Below are positions 5,912 through 12,347 of a stretch of 12,347 nt of DNA, in pieces. Made by a program: the position numbers and the translations under genes. This stretch comes from an uncultured Alcaligenaceae bacterium. Its GTDB lineage: Bacteria; Pseudomonadota; Gammaproteobacteria; Burkholderiales; Burkholderiaceae_B. Location: the NCBI GenBank assembly GCA_937897265.1, contig CALCPT010000495.1, forward strand, positions 1 through 12,347, in the 5' to 3' direction. Each line of letters opens with the position of its first letter. The stretch's first letter is position 1. The notes beneath the pieces were generated by a model. That model was not told the origin of the DNA, did not search any database, and saw only the letters and a list, made by a program, of their open reading frames with translations.

Positions 5912-6597
5912 TTCACGACACAAGCGCCACAAGTCAGGCAACGGGTCAGGCTCGATTGGCCGGCCAAATGTCAGCGCCTCAAACGACTGAGCTGCGGGGT
6001 GACCTTGCCCGTATCGCGCAATGGGTACGACCCAAGACCCGCGTGCTTGATTTAGGTTGCGGCGATGGGACCTTGCTCGCTCATCTCAAGCGCAGTAAGA
6101 GCGTTCAGGGAGTTGGGGTCGAAATCAGCGATGAGCACGTGTTGAGTTGCGTGCAACGTGGTGTGCACGTCATTCAACAAAACCTTGAAGATGGCTTGGC
6201 CATGTTCGATGATCAGCAGTTTGACACCGTGGTGTTATCTCAAACACTGCAGTCAATGCACAACACTGAACATATTCTCAGAGAAATGACGCGCGTCGCG
6301 CGTGAGGCGATTGTGTCATTTCCAAACTTTGGTTATTGGCCCCATGGCTGGTCGATTCTTTTAGGGCGTATGCCGGTGACCGGGCAAATGCCCTACGACT
6401 GGCACGATACGCCTAACATTCACCTGTGCACGCTGAAAGATTTCGAACGCCTGTCGCAAAAATTAGGCTTCAGTATTCTTGAGCGCGCAACATTCAATGA
6501 TCAGCGCGAGGTAAAGTTTCTGGCGGGTTGGCGTAGTACCCTCGCGGCTTATCGGTTTACGGCCGGTCACCACTCGGGCGCACGCACTCGCGTATGA
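5908..6597 (+). CDS. metW: Methionine biosynthesis protein MetW (SAM methyltransferase fold)
   Basis: The 229-residue protein has a class I methyltransferase fold with the SAM-binding motif [13 protein letters not shown] at 46-57, followed by the acidic VGVEIS strand and the MetW-specific region [10 protein letters not shown], then VSFPNFGYW and [18 protein letters not shown]. MetW accompanies MetX in many proteobacteria; it has been reported to act with or on MetX in acylation of homoserine rather than as a conventional methyltransferase, though its exact chemistry is not firmly settled. The ATG at 5908-5910 overlaps the metX stop in ATGA, which points to translational coupling. A second ATG at codon 21 (5968) has no ribosome binding site, so I kept the overlapping start. 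The first 20 residues are poorly ordered-looking and could be dispensable. The 3' end overlaps the next gene in the same way. Confidence 0.93.
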   Translation: MIHDTSATSQATGQARLAGQMSAPQTTELRGDLARIAQWVRPKTRVLDLGCGDGTLLAHLKRSKSVQGVGVEISDEHVLSCVQRGVHVIQQNLEDGLAMFDDQQFDTVVLSQTLQSMHNTEHILREMTRVAREAIVSFPNFGYWPHGWSILLGRMPVTGQMPYDWHDTPNIHLCTLKDFERLSQKLGFSILERATFNDQREVKFLAGWRSTLAAYRFTAGHHSGARTRV

Positions 6598-7868
6598 CGC
6601 TGCCAAGCATGCCGTCGGTGGCGCCTCTACCTGCCTCAAAACTGTATACCAGCCGGCGCGTGGCACCTTTGCTGGCACTCGGATTTGCAAGCGGTTTACC
6701 CTTGGCCTTAACCGGCGGCACCTTACAGGCCTGGGCCACGATTGAACAAGTCTCGCTCCAAGAGATTGGATTCTTAACGTTGGTGGGGACAGCCTACACC
6801 TTAAAGTTTTTATGGGCACCGTTGGTTGACCGTTATGCACCGCCGTGGCTTGGGCGCAGGCGAGGTTGGATGGTATTGATGCAGGTGCTGTTGGCTTTGG
6901 GGATGTTGGCCATGGGCTGTCTTTCGCCGGGTCAAAGTTTGTTGCCACTGGCTTTGCTAGCAGTCTTTGTTGCGTTTTGTTCTGCAACGCAAGATATTGC
7001 CTTTGATGCCTATCGCAGCGATGTGCTGCGTAAAGATGAGCGTGGTGCGGGGGCGGCGTTATCGGTTTTGGGTTACCGACTGGCGATGTTGGTGTCGGGC
7101 GGCTTGGCGTTGATCATTGCAGACCAATGGCTAGGCTGGGGAACCACCTACATGTTGATGGGGGCCTTGATGCTGTTGCTGGCGCTCGCAAGTTTCTGGG
7201 CGCCTGAACCCGAGGTACCCGCGCAAACTCCGCGCTCGTTACAACAAGCCGTCCTGGAGCCATTTCAAGAATTTTTTGGACGCCCCGAGGCGATTACCGT
7301 TTTGGTGTTAATTGTTTTATACAAATTGGGCGATGCGTTCGCCGGAGCGCTGTCCACTACCTTTTTGATTCGCGCCGCGGGTTACACAGCAACAGAAGTC
7401 GGTACTGTTAATAAATTATTGGGTTTGGCGGCTACCATCGTGGGCGCCTTGGCAGGTGGTGCTTTGATGGCGCGTCTTGGCTTGTATCGCTCGTTGATGC
7501 TCTTTGGTGCGCTGCAGGCGATTTCGAACTTGGGGTTTTGGGTGATCTCGGTGGGGCCCCATAACGTTTGGCTCATGGCCGCTGGCGTAGGCATCGAAAA
7601 CTTATGTGGCGGCATGGGTACCGCTGCGTTTGTGGCGCTCTTGATGGGGCTGTGCAATCAACAGTTTTCTGCAACGCAATTTGCACTCTTGTCAGCATTA
7701 TCGGCAGTAGGGCGCACCTATCTTGCCGGCCCATTGACGCCGCAGTTGGTACAGTCTGCAGGCTGGCCGACCTTCTTTTTGCTGACGGTCTTGATCGCGT
7801 TGCCGGGGCTATGGTTGTTGCATTGGCGCCGAAAAGATATCGACCGCATTGACGCGATTGGTATCTAA
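6594..7868 (+). CDS. ampG: AmpG-type muropeptide MFS permease
   Basis: This 424-residue, strongly hydrophobic protein of about 12 membrane segments belongs to the AmpG family of the major facilitator superfamily. AmpG imports GlcNAc-anhydroMurNAc and its peptides from periplasm to cytoplasm for cell-wall recycling. Family marks are LGFASGLPLALTGGTLQAW (29-47), KFLWAPLVDRYAPPWLGRRRGW (71-92; here the cytoplasmic basic loop) and ATQDIAFDAYRSDVLRKDERGAGAA (131-155), with FLIRAAGYTATEVGTVNK in the second half. It is shorter than E. coli AmpG (491), lacking extra C-terminal helices, as in many other proteobacterial members. The ATG at 6594-6596 overlaps the metW stop (ATGA), so the gene is probably translated by coupling. 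Its presence in a methionine operon is a matter of genome organisation; I see no direct metabolic link. A large hairpin follows at 7871-7914. In Bordetella, AmpG function governs release of tracheal cytotoxin. Confidence 0.88.
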   Translation: MTLPSMPSVAPLPASKLYTSRRVAPLLALGFASGLPLALTGGTLQAWATIEQVSLQEIGFLTLVGTAYTLKFLWAPLVDRYAPPWLGRRRGWMVLMQVLLALGMLAMGCLSPGQSLLPLALLAVFVAFCSATQDIAFDAYRSDVLRKDERGAGAALSVLGYRLAMLVSGGLALIIADQWLGWGTTYMLMGALMLLLALASFWAPEPEVPAQTPRSLQQAVLEPFQEFFGRPEAITVLVLIVLYKLGDAFAGALSTTFLIRAAGYTATEVGTVNKLLGLAATIVGALAGGALMARLGLYRSLMLFGALQAISNLGFWVISVGPHNVWLMAAGVGIENLCGGMGTAAFVALLMGLCNQQFSATQFALLSALSAVGRTYLAGPLTPQLVQSAGWPTFFLLTVLIALPGLWLLHWRRKDIDRIDAIGI

Positions 7869-7870
7869 AC

Positions 7871-7914
7871 GAGGCCGTTCTTCAGCGCCAAGTCAGCCCG
7901 CTGAACGCGGTCTC
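7871..7914. terminator. Two-part hairpin between convergent ampG and xthA
   Basis: An outer stem pairs 7871-7877 with 7908-7914 (GAGGCCG with CGGTCTC, one G-T pair), and after a small asymmetric internal loop an inner stem pairs TTCAGCG (7881-7887) with CGCTGAA (7899-7905), closing an 11-base loop. It sits exactly between two convergent genes and runs into the xthA stop codon. No U run follows on either strand, so it is not a classical intrinsic terminator; it may instead protect transcript 3' ends or assist Rho-dependent termination. Confidence 0.45.
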
Positions 7915-8704
7915 ACTTCAACGCAAAGTCGTAGTCAATCGTGAGCGGAGCATGATCTGAAAAGCGCTCGTCTTTGTAGATGCTGGCCGCTTTTGCCTTT
8001 GCCGCTAAGCCAGGCGTAACAAGCTGATAATCAAGCCGCCAGCCTACGTTCTTAGCCCAGGCTTGGCCGCGATTGCTCCACCAGGTGTATTGTTCAGCAC
8101 GCGGATCTAGCTGCCTAAACACATCGACAAAGCCAATCTCGTCGATCGCGCCAGTGACCCAAGCGCGCTCTTCTGGCGTAAATCCTGAATTTTTCTGATT
8201 CGACTTCCAGTTTTTTAGGTCGATTTCTTTGTGGGCGATATTCCAGTCTGCGCAAATAACGTATTCGCGTTTAGTTTTTTTATAGTCATCCATCAGGGCT
8301 TGCATCCAAGGGCCAAACTGAGCAAGAAAGCGAAACTTTGCCTCTTGCCGCTCTGGTCCGCTCGAGCCAGAGGGTAGATAGGCACTGATCACAGAAATGT
8401 TTGACCAGTCCGCGCGAATCACACGACCTTCGAGGTCGAACTCTTCACAGCCCATCCCCTGAATCACACGTTTTGGCTCGCTTTTCAAGTAAATGCCTAC
8501 GCCGCTATAGCCCTTTTTTTCGGCAGCGTAAAAGTGACCGGTATAGTCATGCGGATGTTGAAAGTCTTCGTGGATGTCAGCGAGGTGCGCTTTGAGTTCT
8601 TGCAGGCAGAGGATGTCGGCCTCGTGTGTTTTTAACCAGTTCGCAAGCCCTTTGTTATAGGCCGAACGGATACCATTCAGGTTCAGTGAGGTGATGCGCA
8701 GCAA
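7913..8704 (-). CDS. xthA: Exodeoxyribonuclease III (AP endonuclease)
   Basis: The 263-residue product is a class II AP endonuclease/3'-5' exonuclease of the EEP superfamily, acting in base-excision repair of abasic sites and blocked 3' ends. From the chosen start it reads MLRITSLNLNGIRSAYNKG, with Asn8 and Glu36 (CLQELK) for metal binding, Tyr109 in ISAYLPSG, Asp153/Asn155 in ADWNIAHKEIDL, Asp225 in RLDYQ, and the Asp250-His251 pair of SDHAPL. Length and order equal E. coli ExoIII (268). The frame continues to an ATG at 8738-8740, but that codon has no ribosome binding site, whereas the TTG at 8702-8704 is preceded by AGGAG at a spacing of seven and gives the standard family N-terminus; hence I call TTG. 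The gene is divergent from pyrE and convergent with the ampG-like gene. Confidence 0.94.
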   Translation of the reverse strand: MLRITSLNLNGIRSAYNKGLANWLKTHEADILCLQELKAHLADIHEDFQHPHDYTGHFYAAEKKGYSGVGIYLKSEPKRVIQGMGCEEFDLEGRVIRADWSNISVISAYLPSGSSGPERQEAKFRFLAQFGPWMQALMDDYKKTKREYVICADWNIAHKEIDLKNWKSNQKNSGFTPEERAWVTGAIDEIGFVDVFRQLDPRAEQYTWWSNRGQAWAKNVGWRLDYQLVTPGLAAKAKAASIYKDERFSDHAPLTIDYDFALK

Positions 8705-8711
8705 GGTAGGG

Positions 8712-8716
8712 CTCCT
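8712..8716 (-). promoter_or_regulatory. Ribosome binding site that fixes the xthA start
   Basis: On the minus strand AGGAG stands seven bases before the TTG at 8702-8704. No comparable motif precedes the upstream in-frame ATG at 8738-8740. The motif therefore decides for the TTG start, in agreement with where ExoIII proteins normally begin. Confidence 0.8.
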
Positions 8717-8767
8717 AGTCAATGAGATAATGCAATTCATCGAAATACTTAAATCACGAGGCTTGCG

Positions 8768-9442
8768 ATGTCGACGGGTTCAGAACGTAGTGCGTTTGTG
8801 CAGTTTGCCTTAAACGAAGGGGTGCTGCGCTTTGGTAGTTTTGTGACCAAATCTGGGCGTACCAGCCCCTACTTTTTTAATGCTGGCCTGTTTAATTCTG
8901 GCGCCTCGGTGGGCCGGTTAGCCCAATTTTATGCTCAAGCCTTAGTCGATTCTAAACTGCCATTTGATATGTTGTTTGGTCCGGCCTACAAAGGCATTCC
9001 GCTCGCCACCGCAACAGCCGTTGCACTCGCGGCTCATCCCGCTATGAACGGACGTTCAATCGATTTTGCCTACAACCGAAAAGAGGCGAAAGATCACGGT
9101 GAGGGCGGAGTATTGGTCGGTGCGCCGTTAAAAGGGCGTGTGGTGATCATTGATGATGTGATCACTGCAGGCACTTCGGTGCGCGAGTCGGTCGAGATCA
9201 TTCGTGCAGCAGGCGCAGAGCCCTGTGCCGTACTGATTGCAATGGATCGCATGGAGCGCGCTGGCGCCGACGGACAGCTATCGCCGCACTCGGCAGTGCA
9301 AGAGGTGCAGCAGCGCTATGGCTTGCCGGTTGTGACGATCGCCTCGCTTGACGATATCTTGGTACTGCTTAAACAGAATGCCGAGTTTGCTCAGTATCGC
9401 GAGGCTGTGCTCGCTTACCGCGCGCAATACGGCATTCAGTAA
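8768..9442 (+). CDS. pyrE: Orotate phosphoribosyltransferase
   Basis: The 224-residue type I phosphoribosyltransferase joins orotate with PRPP to give OMP, the fifth step of pyrimidine synthesis in the cytosol. Landmarks are [14 protein letters not shown] at 27-40 (orotate/phosphate site), [10 protein letters not shown] at 71-80, the flexible catalytic loop with [13 protein letters not shown] at 102-114, and the PRPP-binding motif [13 protein letters not shown] at 125-137. Length is normal (E. coli 213). GAGG at 8758-8761 lies six bases before the ATG. The divergent 63-bp gap to xthA contains GATAAT at 8726-8731, a possible -10, without a convincing -35; no leader peptide or attenuator like that of E. 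coli rph-pyrE fits in so short a space. The gene is followed by a palindrome and a GC hairpin and converges with gatB. Confidence 0.96.
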   Translation: MSTGSERSAFVQFALNEGVLRFGSFVTKSGRTSPYFFNAGLFNSGASVGRLAQFYAQALVDSKLPFDMLFGPAYKGIPLATATAVALAAHPAMNGRSIDFAYNRKEAKDHGEGGVLVGAPLKGRVVIIDDVITAGTSVRESVEIIRAAGAEPCAVLIAMDRMERAGADGQLSPHSAVQEVQQRYGLPVVTIASLDDILVLLKQNAEFAQYREAVLAYRAQYGIQ

Positions 9443-9463
9443 ACGCGCTAGCGTTGTGCAAGC

Positions 9464-9477
9464 TTTTAGCGCTAAAA
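9464..9477. repeat. 14-bp perfect palindrome between pyrE and gatB
   Basis: TTTTAGCGCTAAAA is its own reverse complement. It is nested in a looser inverted repeat AGCGTT (9450-9455) / AACGCT (9476-9481). It begins 22 bases after the pyrE stop. The sequence could be a protein-binding site or part of a folded 3' end; the zero-length loop argues against a simple RNA hairpin of the full palindrome. Confidence 0.6.
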
Positions 9478-9505
9478 CGCTGCGCTCTTCAAAAATGATC
9501 TAGCG

Positions 9506-9525
9506 CCCCAGCGATTGCGCTGGGG
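9506..9525. terminator. GC-rich hairpin in the pyrE-gatB convergent spacer
   Basis: CCCCAGCG (9506-9513) pairs with CGCTGGGG (9518-9525) around a four-base ATTG loop. Eight GC-rich pairs in a convergent spacer suggest a terminator for both genes. A U run is missing on the plus strand; on the minus strand TTTTT occurs only about 11 bases beyond the stem. I therefore regard it as a probable 3'-end structure, not a proven intrinsic terminator. Confidence 0.5.
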
Positions 9526-9545
9526 GAGGACAAACTGCTTAAGAC

Positions 9546-11045
9546 TTAAGCTTGATCGAGCTTGGCCTTAAGCAAATCATTCACCTGCTGAGGGTTTGCT
9601 TTGCCTTTGGCGGCTTTCATAATTTGGCCGACGAGTGAGTTGAAGGCCTTTTGCTTGCCCGCGCGGTATTCAGCCACGATCGCAGCGTTTGCTGCTAAAA
9701 CGGCGTCGATCATGGCTTCAATCGCACCAGAGTCATTGATCTGCGTGAGACCCTTTGCTGCGATGATGGCATCGGGCTGACCATTTTCTTCACCCGTCCA
9801 CATTGCGGCGAATACGTCGCGAGCGATTTTGTTTGAAATGGTGTTGTCTAAAATGCGCTTCAGCAGAGCGGCCAACATGGCGGCTGCGACCGGACATTGT
9901 GCAATGTCTTTCTCTTCACGATTCAACGTGGCCGACACTTCGCCCATCAGCCAGTTGGCCGCAAGTTTTGCTCGGGCAGGGCGCAGGGCAACAACGTTCG
10001 CTGCATCGGCTGAATCAACTTCAAGAGCGCTGATAACGTCTAAGAAATACGTTGCCATTGCACGGCTACTAGACAGCTGGGCCGCGTCAATTGGAGCGAT
10101 TCCAAATTCATTGATAAAACGCTGTCTCAGCGCGTCGGGTAAGGCTGGCATCGACTCTTGGACTTCAGCAATCCACTCTTGACTAATCACCAGTGGTGGT
10201 AAGTCGGGATCTGGAAAGTAACGGTAGTCGTGTGCATCTTCTTTGCTGCGCATGCTGCGTGTCTCGTCAAGATCGGCGTCGTAGAGACGGGTTTCTTGAA
10301 CGACCTTGCCACCGTCTTCGATGAGTTCAATTTGACGACGGACTTCGTAGTTGATGGCGCGTTCAATAAAGCGAAACGAATTCACATTTTTAATTTCGCA
10401 GCGCGTGCCAAACTCTTTTTGCCCAACTGGGCGTACGGATACGTTGACATCGACCCGAAAGGAACCTTCTTGCATGTTGCCATCACAAATGCCCAGCCAC
10501 ATCACGAGGCTGTGTAGAGTCTTGGCGTAGGCGACCGCTTCAGCGGCCGAGCGCATCTCAGGCTCAGAGACGATTTCAAGCAGGGGTGTACCAGTTCGAT
10601 TTAAGTCGATGCCGGTAGATAGCTCGCCATGCGGGCCCGTGTAATTGTCGTGCAACGACTTGCCAGCATCTTCTTCAAGATGAGCACGCGTGAGGTTGAT
10701 CGTGGTTTCTTTGTCGCCGACAAAGAACGTTAAGGAGCCGCCGAGTACGACTGGGATTTCGTATTGGCTGATTTGATAGTTTTTGGGTAGATCAGGATAA
10801 AAATAATTTTTACGAGCGAAAATCGAGCGAGGCGCAATAGTGGCACCAACAGCCAGACCAAAGCGAATCGCATGTTCAACTGCCGCACGGTTCATGACCG
10901 GCAGGGTGCCAGGCAACGCCATATCTACTTCGTTGGCTTGCGTGTTGGGTTGCGCGCCATAGCGCGTGCTGCTGCCCGAAAAAATTTTGGTCTGAGTCGA
11001 AAGCTGGGTATGCGTTTCGAGACCAATGACGATTTCATAAGTCAT
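9546..11045 (-). CDS. gatB: Asp-tRNA(Asn)/Glu-tRNA(Gln) amidotransferase subunit B
   Basis: The 499-residue subunit binds misacylated Glu-tRNA(Gln) or Asp-tRNA(Asn), phosphorylates the acyl side chain with ATP and amidates it using ammonia channelled from GatA. The cradle domain begins with [12 protein letters not shown] (4-15) and contains [35 protein letters not shown] and the hallmark stretch [19 protein letters not shown]; the C-terminal about 150 residues are the helical YqeY-like tail domain that contacts the tRNA elbow (ending [16 protein letters not shown]). Length is slightly above the usual 475-490. The ATG at 11043-11045 shares one base with the gatA stop (TAATG), and GGGGC near the end of gatA is the likely ribosome binding site, so translation is probably coupled. 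It converges with pyrE. Confidence 0.97.
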   Translation of the reverse strand: MTYEIVIGLETHTQLSTQTKIFSGSSTRYGAQPNTQANEVDMALPGTLPVMNRAAVEHAIRFGLAVGATIAPRSIFARKNYFYPDLPKNYQISQYEIPVVLGGSLTFFVGDKETTINLTRAHLEEDAGKSLHDNYTGPHGELSTGIDLNRTGTPLLEIVSEPEMRSAAEAVAYAKTLHSLVMWLGICDGNMQEGSFRVDVNVSVRPVGQKEFGTRCEIKNVNSFRFIERAINYEVRRQIELIEDGGKVVQETRLYDADLDETRSMRSKEDAHDYRYFPDPDLPPLVISQEWIAEVQESMPALPDALRQRFINEFGIAPIDAAQLSSSRAMATYFLDVISALEVDSADAANVVALRPARAKLAANWLMGEVSATLNREEKDIAQCPVAAAMLAALLKRILDNTISNKIARDVFAAMWTGEENGQPDAIIAAKGLTQINDSGAIEAMIDAVLAANAAIVAEYRAGKQKAFNSLVGQIMKAAKGKANPQQVNDLLKAKLDQA

Positions 11046-12347
11046 TATGCTTGCCCCGCGCTACGTTGATGCCAATCGGTAGCAAGTTGATATTGATGTG
11101 CAATCGCCAGCAGGCGACCCTCATCAAAATAGTCGCCAATGATTTGTAAGCCGATCGGCAAGGGTTTGCCCGCAGCGCTTTGACCAAAACCGCAGGGAAC
11201 CGACATGCCCGGTAATCCGGCAAGGTTCAAACCTAGCGTGTAGACGTCGGCTAGCCAGTCTGCCGTGGGGTCGTCTTGATTGTCACCAATTGCCTTGGCG
11301 ACTGTGGGCGTGACCGGCCCCATAATCACGTCGCATTTTTGTGTGAATGCGGCCTGAAAATCATCGGCGATCATGCGGCGTAAACGTTGAGCTTGCAGGT
11401 AGTAGGCATCGTAATAGCCGTGCGAGAGTACATAGGTGCCGACAAGAATGCGGCGTTTGACTTCAGTGCCAAAGCCCTCGGCACGTGAGCGACCGGTCAT
11501 GTCGGCAAGATCGGTATACGAGTCGCTGCGATGCCCGTAGCGTACGCCGTCGTAGCGCGATAGGTTGCTTGAGGCTTCGGCGGGGGCGATGACGTAATAA
11601 GCTGGGATCGACAGGCGCGTACGCGGTAATGAGATCGACACACGTTGGGCGCCAAGTTGTTCGAACTGAACTAAAGCAGCCTCGATTGCCGCCCCAACCT
11701 CAGGCGAAAGCCCTTCACCAAAAAACTCGCTGGGCACACCAATGCGTAACCCTTTTAATGGTAACGAGGCCTGAGAATAAAAGTGAGCGCTTGCTTTGTC
11801 GAATTCGCTTTGAATACGGCCAGGTGAGTTTGGTACGCCGCGACATTGCTCGGCACTGGTCGCGTCACGAACGTCAAACCCACTGATCGTGTCAAGCAAA
11901 GCAACGAGGTCGGCTGCCGCGGGCGCTAGAACGCCGGCTTGATCTAAGCTAGAGCCATAGGCAATCATGCCGTAGCGCGAAACCGTACCGTACGTTGGCT
12001 TAATGCCGCTCACCCCGCAGAGCGCCGCTGGCTGTCGTACCGAGCCTCCGGTGTCTGTGCCGGTGGTTGCGAAAACCAGTCGGGCTGCTACCGCAGCGGC
12101 CGAACCGCCTGAGGACCCGCCAGGCACGCAATTGACATCCCAAGGGTTATGGGCAGGCCCGAAGGCAGAATGCTCGTTGCCTGAGCCCATGGCAAATTCG
12201 TCGCAGTTTAGTTTGCCTAAGCTGACGCTCCCAGCGGCTAAGAGCTTGCTAACAACGGTTGCGTCAAACGGACTGACGTAGTTTTTAAGCATATTGCTGC
12301 CGGCGGTGCTGCGCCAGCCTGGGGTGACAAACACGTCTTTGTGGGCA
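11045..12347 (-). CDS. gatA: Asp-tRNA(Asn)/Glu-tRNA(Gln) amidotransferase subunit A (5' truncated by window)
   Basis: This is the amidase-signature glutaminase subunit of GatCAB, which releases ammonia from glutamine for GatB. The frame is open to the right edge: before [13 protein letters not shown] it reads AHKD, so coding continues to 12346 and the GTG at 12332-12334 is an internal Val, not the start. That AHKD Lys is the expected catalytic lysine of the Ser-cisSer-Lys triad. The cis-Ser lies in [14 protein letters not shown] and the nucleophile Ser in [19 protein letters not shown]. The conserved [18 protein letters not shown] and GVPSEFF segments and the C-terminal [10 protein letters not shown] and [14 protein letters not shown] follow. 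About 430 residues are present; some 70-80 N-terminal residues are off the edge. gatC is expected upstream, outside the window. The TAA stop overlaps the gatB ATG by one base. Confidence 0.97.
   Translation of the reverse strand, partial: AHKDVFVTPGWRSTAGSNMLKNYVSPFDATVVSKLLAAGSVSLGKLNCDEFAMGSGNEHSAFGPAHNPWDVNCVPGGSSGGSAAAVAARLVFATTGTDTGGSVRQPAALCGVSGIKPTYGTVSRYGMIAYGSSLDQAGVLAPAAADLVALLDTISGFDVRDATSAEQCRGVPNSPGRIQSEFDKASAHFYSQASLPLKGLRIGVPSEFFGEGLSPEVGAAIEAALVQFEQLGAQRVSISLPRTRLSIPAYYVIAPAEASSNLSRYDGVRYGHRSDSYTDLADMTGRSRAEGFGTEVKRRILVGTYVLSHGYYDAYYLQAQRLRRMIADDFQAAFTQKCDVIMGPVTPTVAKAIGDNQDDPTADWLADVYTLGLNLAGLPGMSVPCGFGQSAAGKPLPIGLQIIGDYFDEGRLLAIAHQYQLATDWHQRSAGQA

Noticed and set aside
6463..6987. 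Leftward 174-codon frame across the metW-ampG junction
   Set aside because: Antisense shadow of two firmly identified genes, with no ribosome binding site or recognisable domain.

Overview
The window reads as a stretch of ordinary chromosome from a betaproteobacterium, most likely a member of the Burkholderiales close to the Alcaligenaceae (Bordetella/Achromobacter side) but with moderate rather than high G+C. The inference rests on the protein types (E. coli-type GshA, MetX-MetW pair, membrane-anchored cytochrome c5, GatCAB) and on gene order as I remember it from that group. No database search was possible. I see no insertion sequence, phage, CRISPR or integrative element.

Layout, left to right. 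The 3' end of an unidentified rightward gene (1-107) meets nnrD (leftward, 104-973; metabolite repair of hydrated NAD(P)H). A strong hairpin terminator (1029-1054) separates nnrD from a leftward cytochrome c5 gene (1083-1607). A short divergent region with two mirrored TATAAT boxes then leads to tRNA-Arg(CCG) (1798-1872). gshA (1907-3481, leftward, GTG start) makes gamma-glutamylcysteine for glutathione. Divergent from it is a small lipoprotein gene (3660-4163), whose 3' end overlaps a tiny leftward gene that encodes almost nothing but a LuxR-type DNA-binding domain (4138-4419).

The most informative part is 4420-7868. A promoter (TAGAAT at 4605-4610) and a well-formed SAM-II riboswitch (4621-4676) stand before metX, metW and an ampG-like transporter gene. 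Both downstream junctions are ATGA start/stop overlaps. metX and metW serve methionine synthesis, so feedback by S-adenosylmethionine makes sense. The AmpG-type muropeptide permease is a less expected third member and may be tied to the same control through translational coupling. The 262 bp between metX and the small LuxR-type gene also hold a conspicuous dyad symmetry (4448-4471).

The right part is housekeeping: xthA (exonuclease III, leftward, 7913-8704, with a TTG start chosen by its ribosome binding site), pyrE (rightward, 8768-9442), a convergent spacer with a 14-bp palindrome and a GC hairpin, then gatB and the 3' part of gatA (leftward, stop/start overlapping by one base), subunits of the tRNA-dependent amidotransferase. 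gatA runs off the right edge. No gene-free stretch exceeds 300 bases; the longest is 4420-4681, and it is densely occupied by regulatory signals. I found no clearly new biological system. The strongest leads are the SAM-II-controlled metX-metW-ampG operon and the orphan LuxR-type domain with its nearby dyad.
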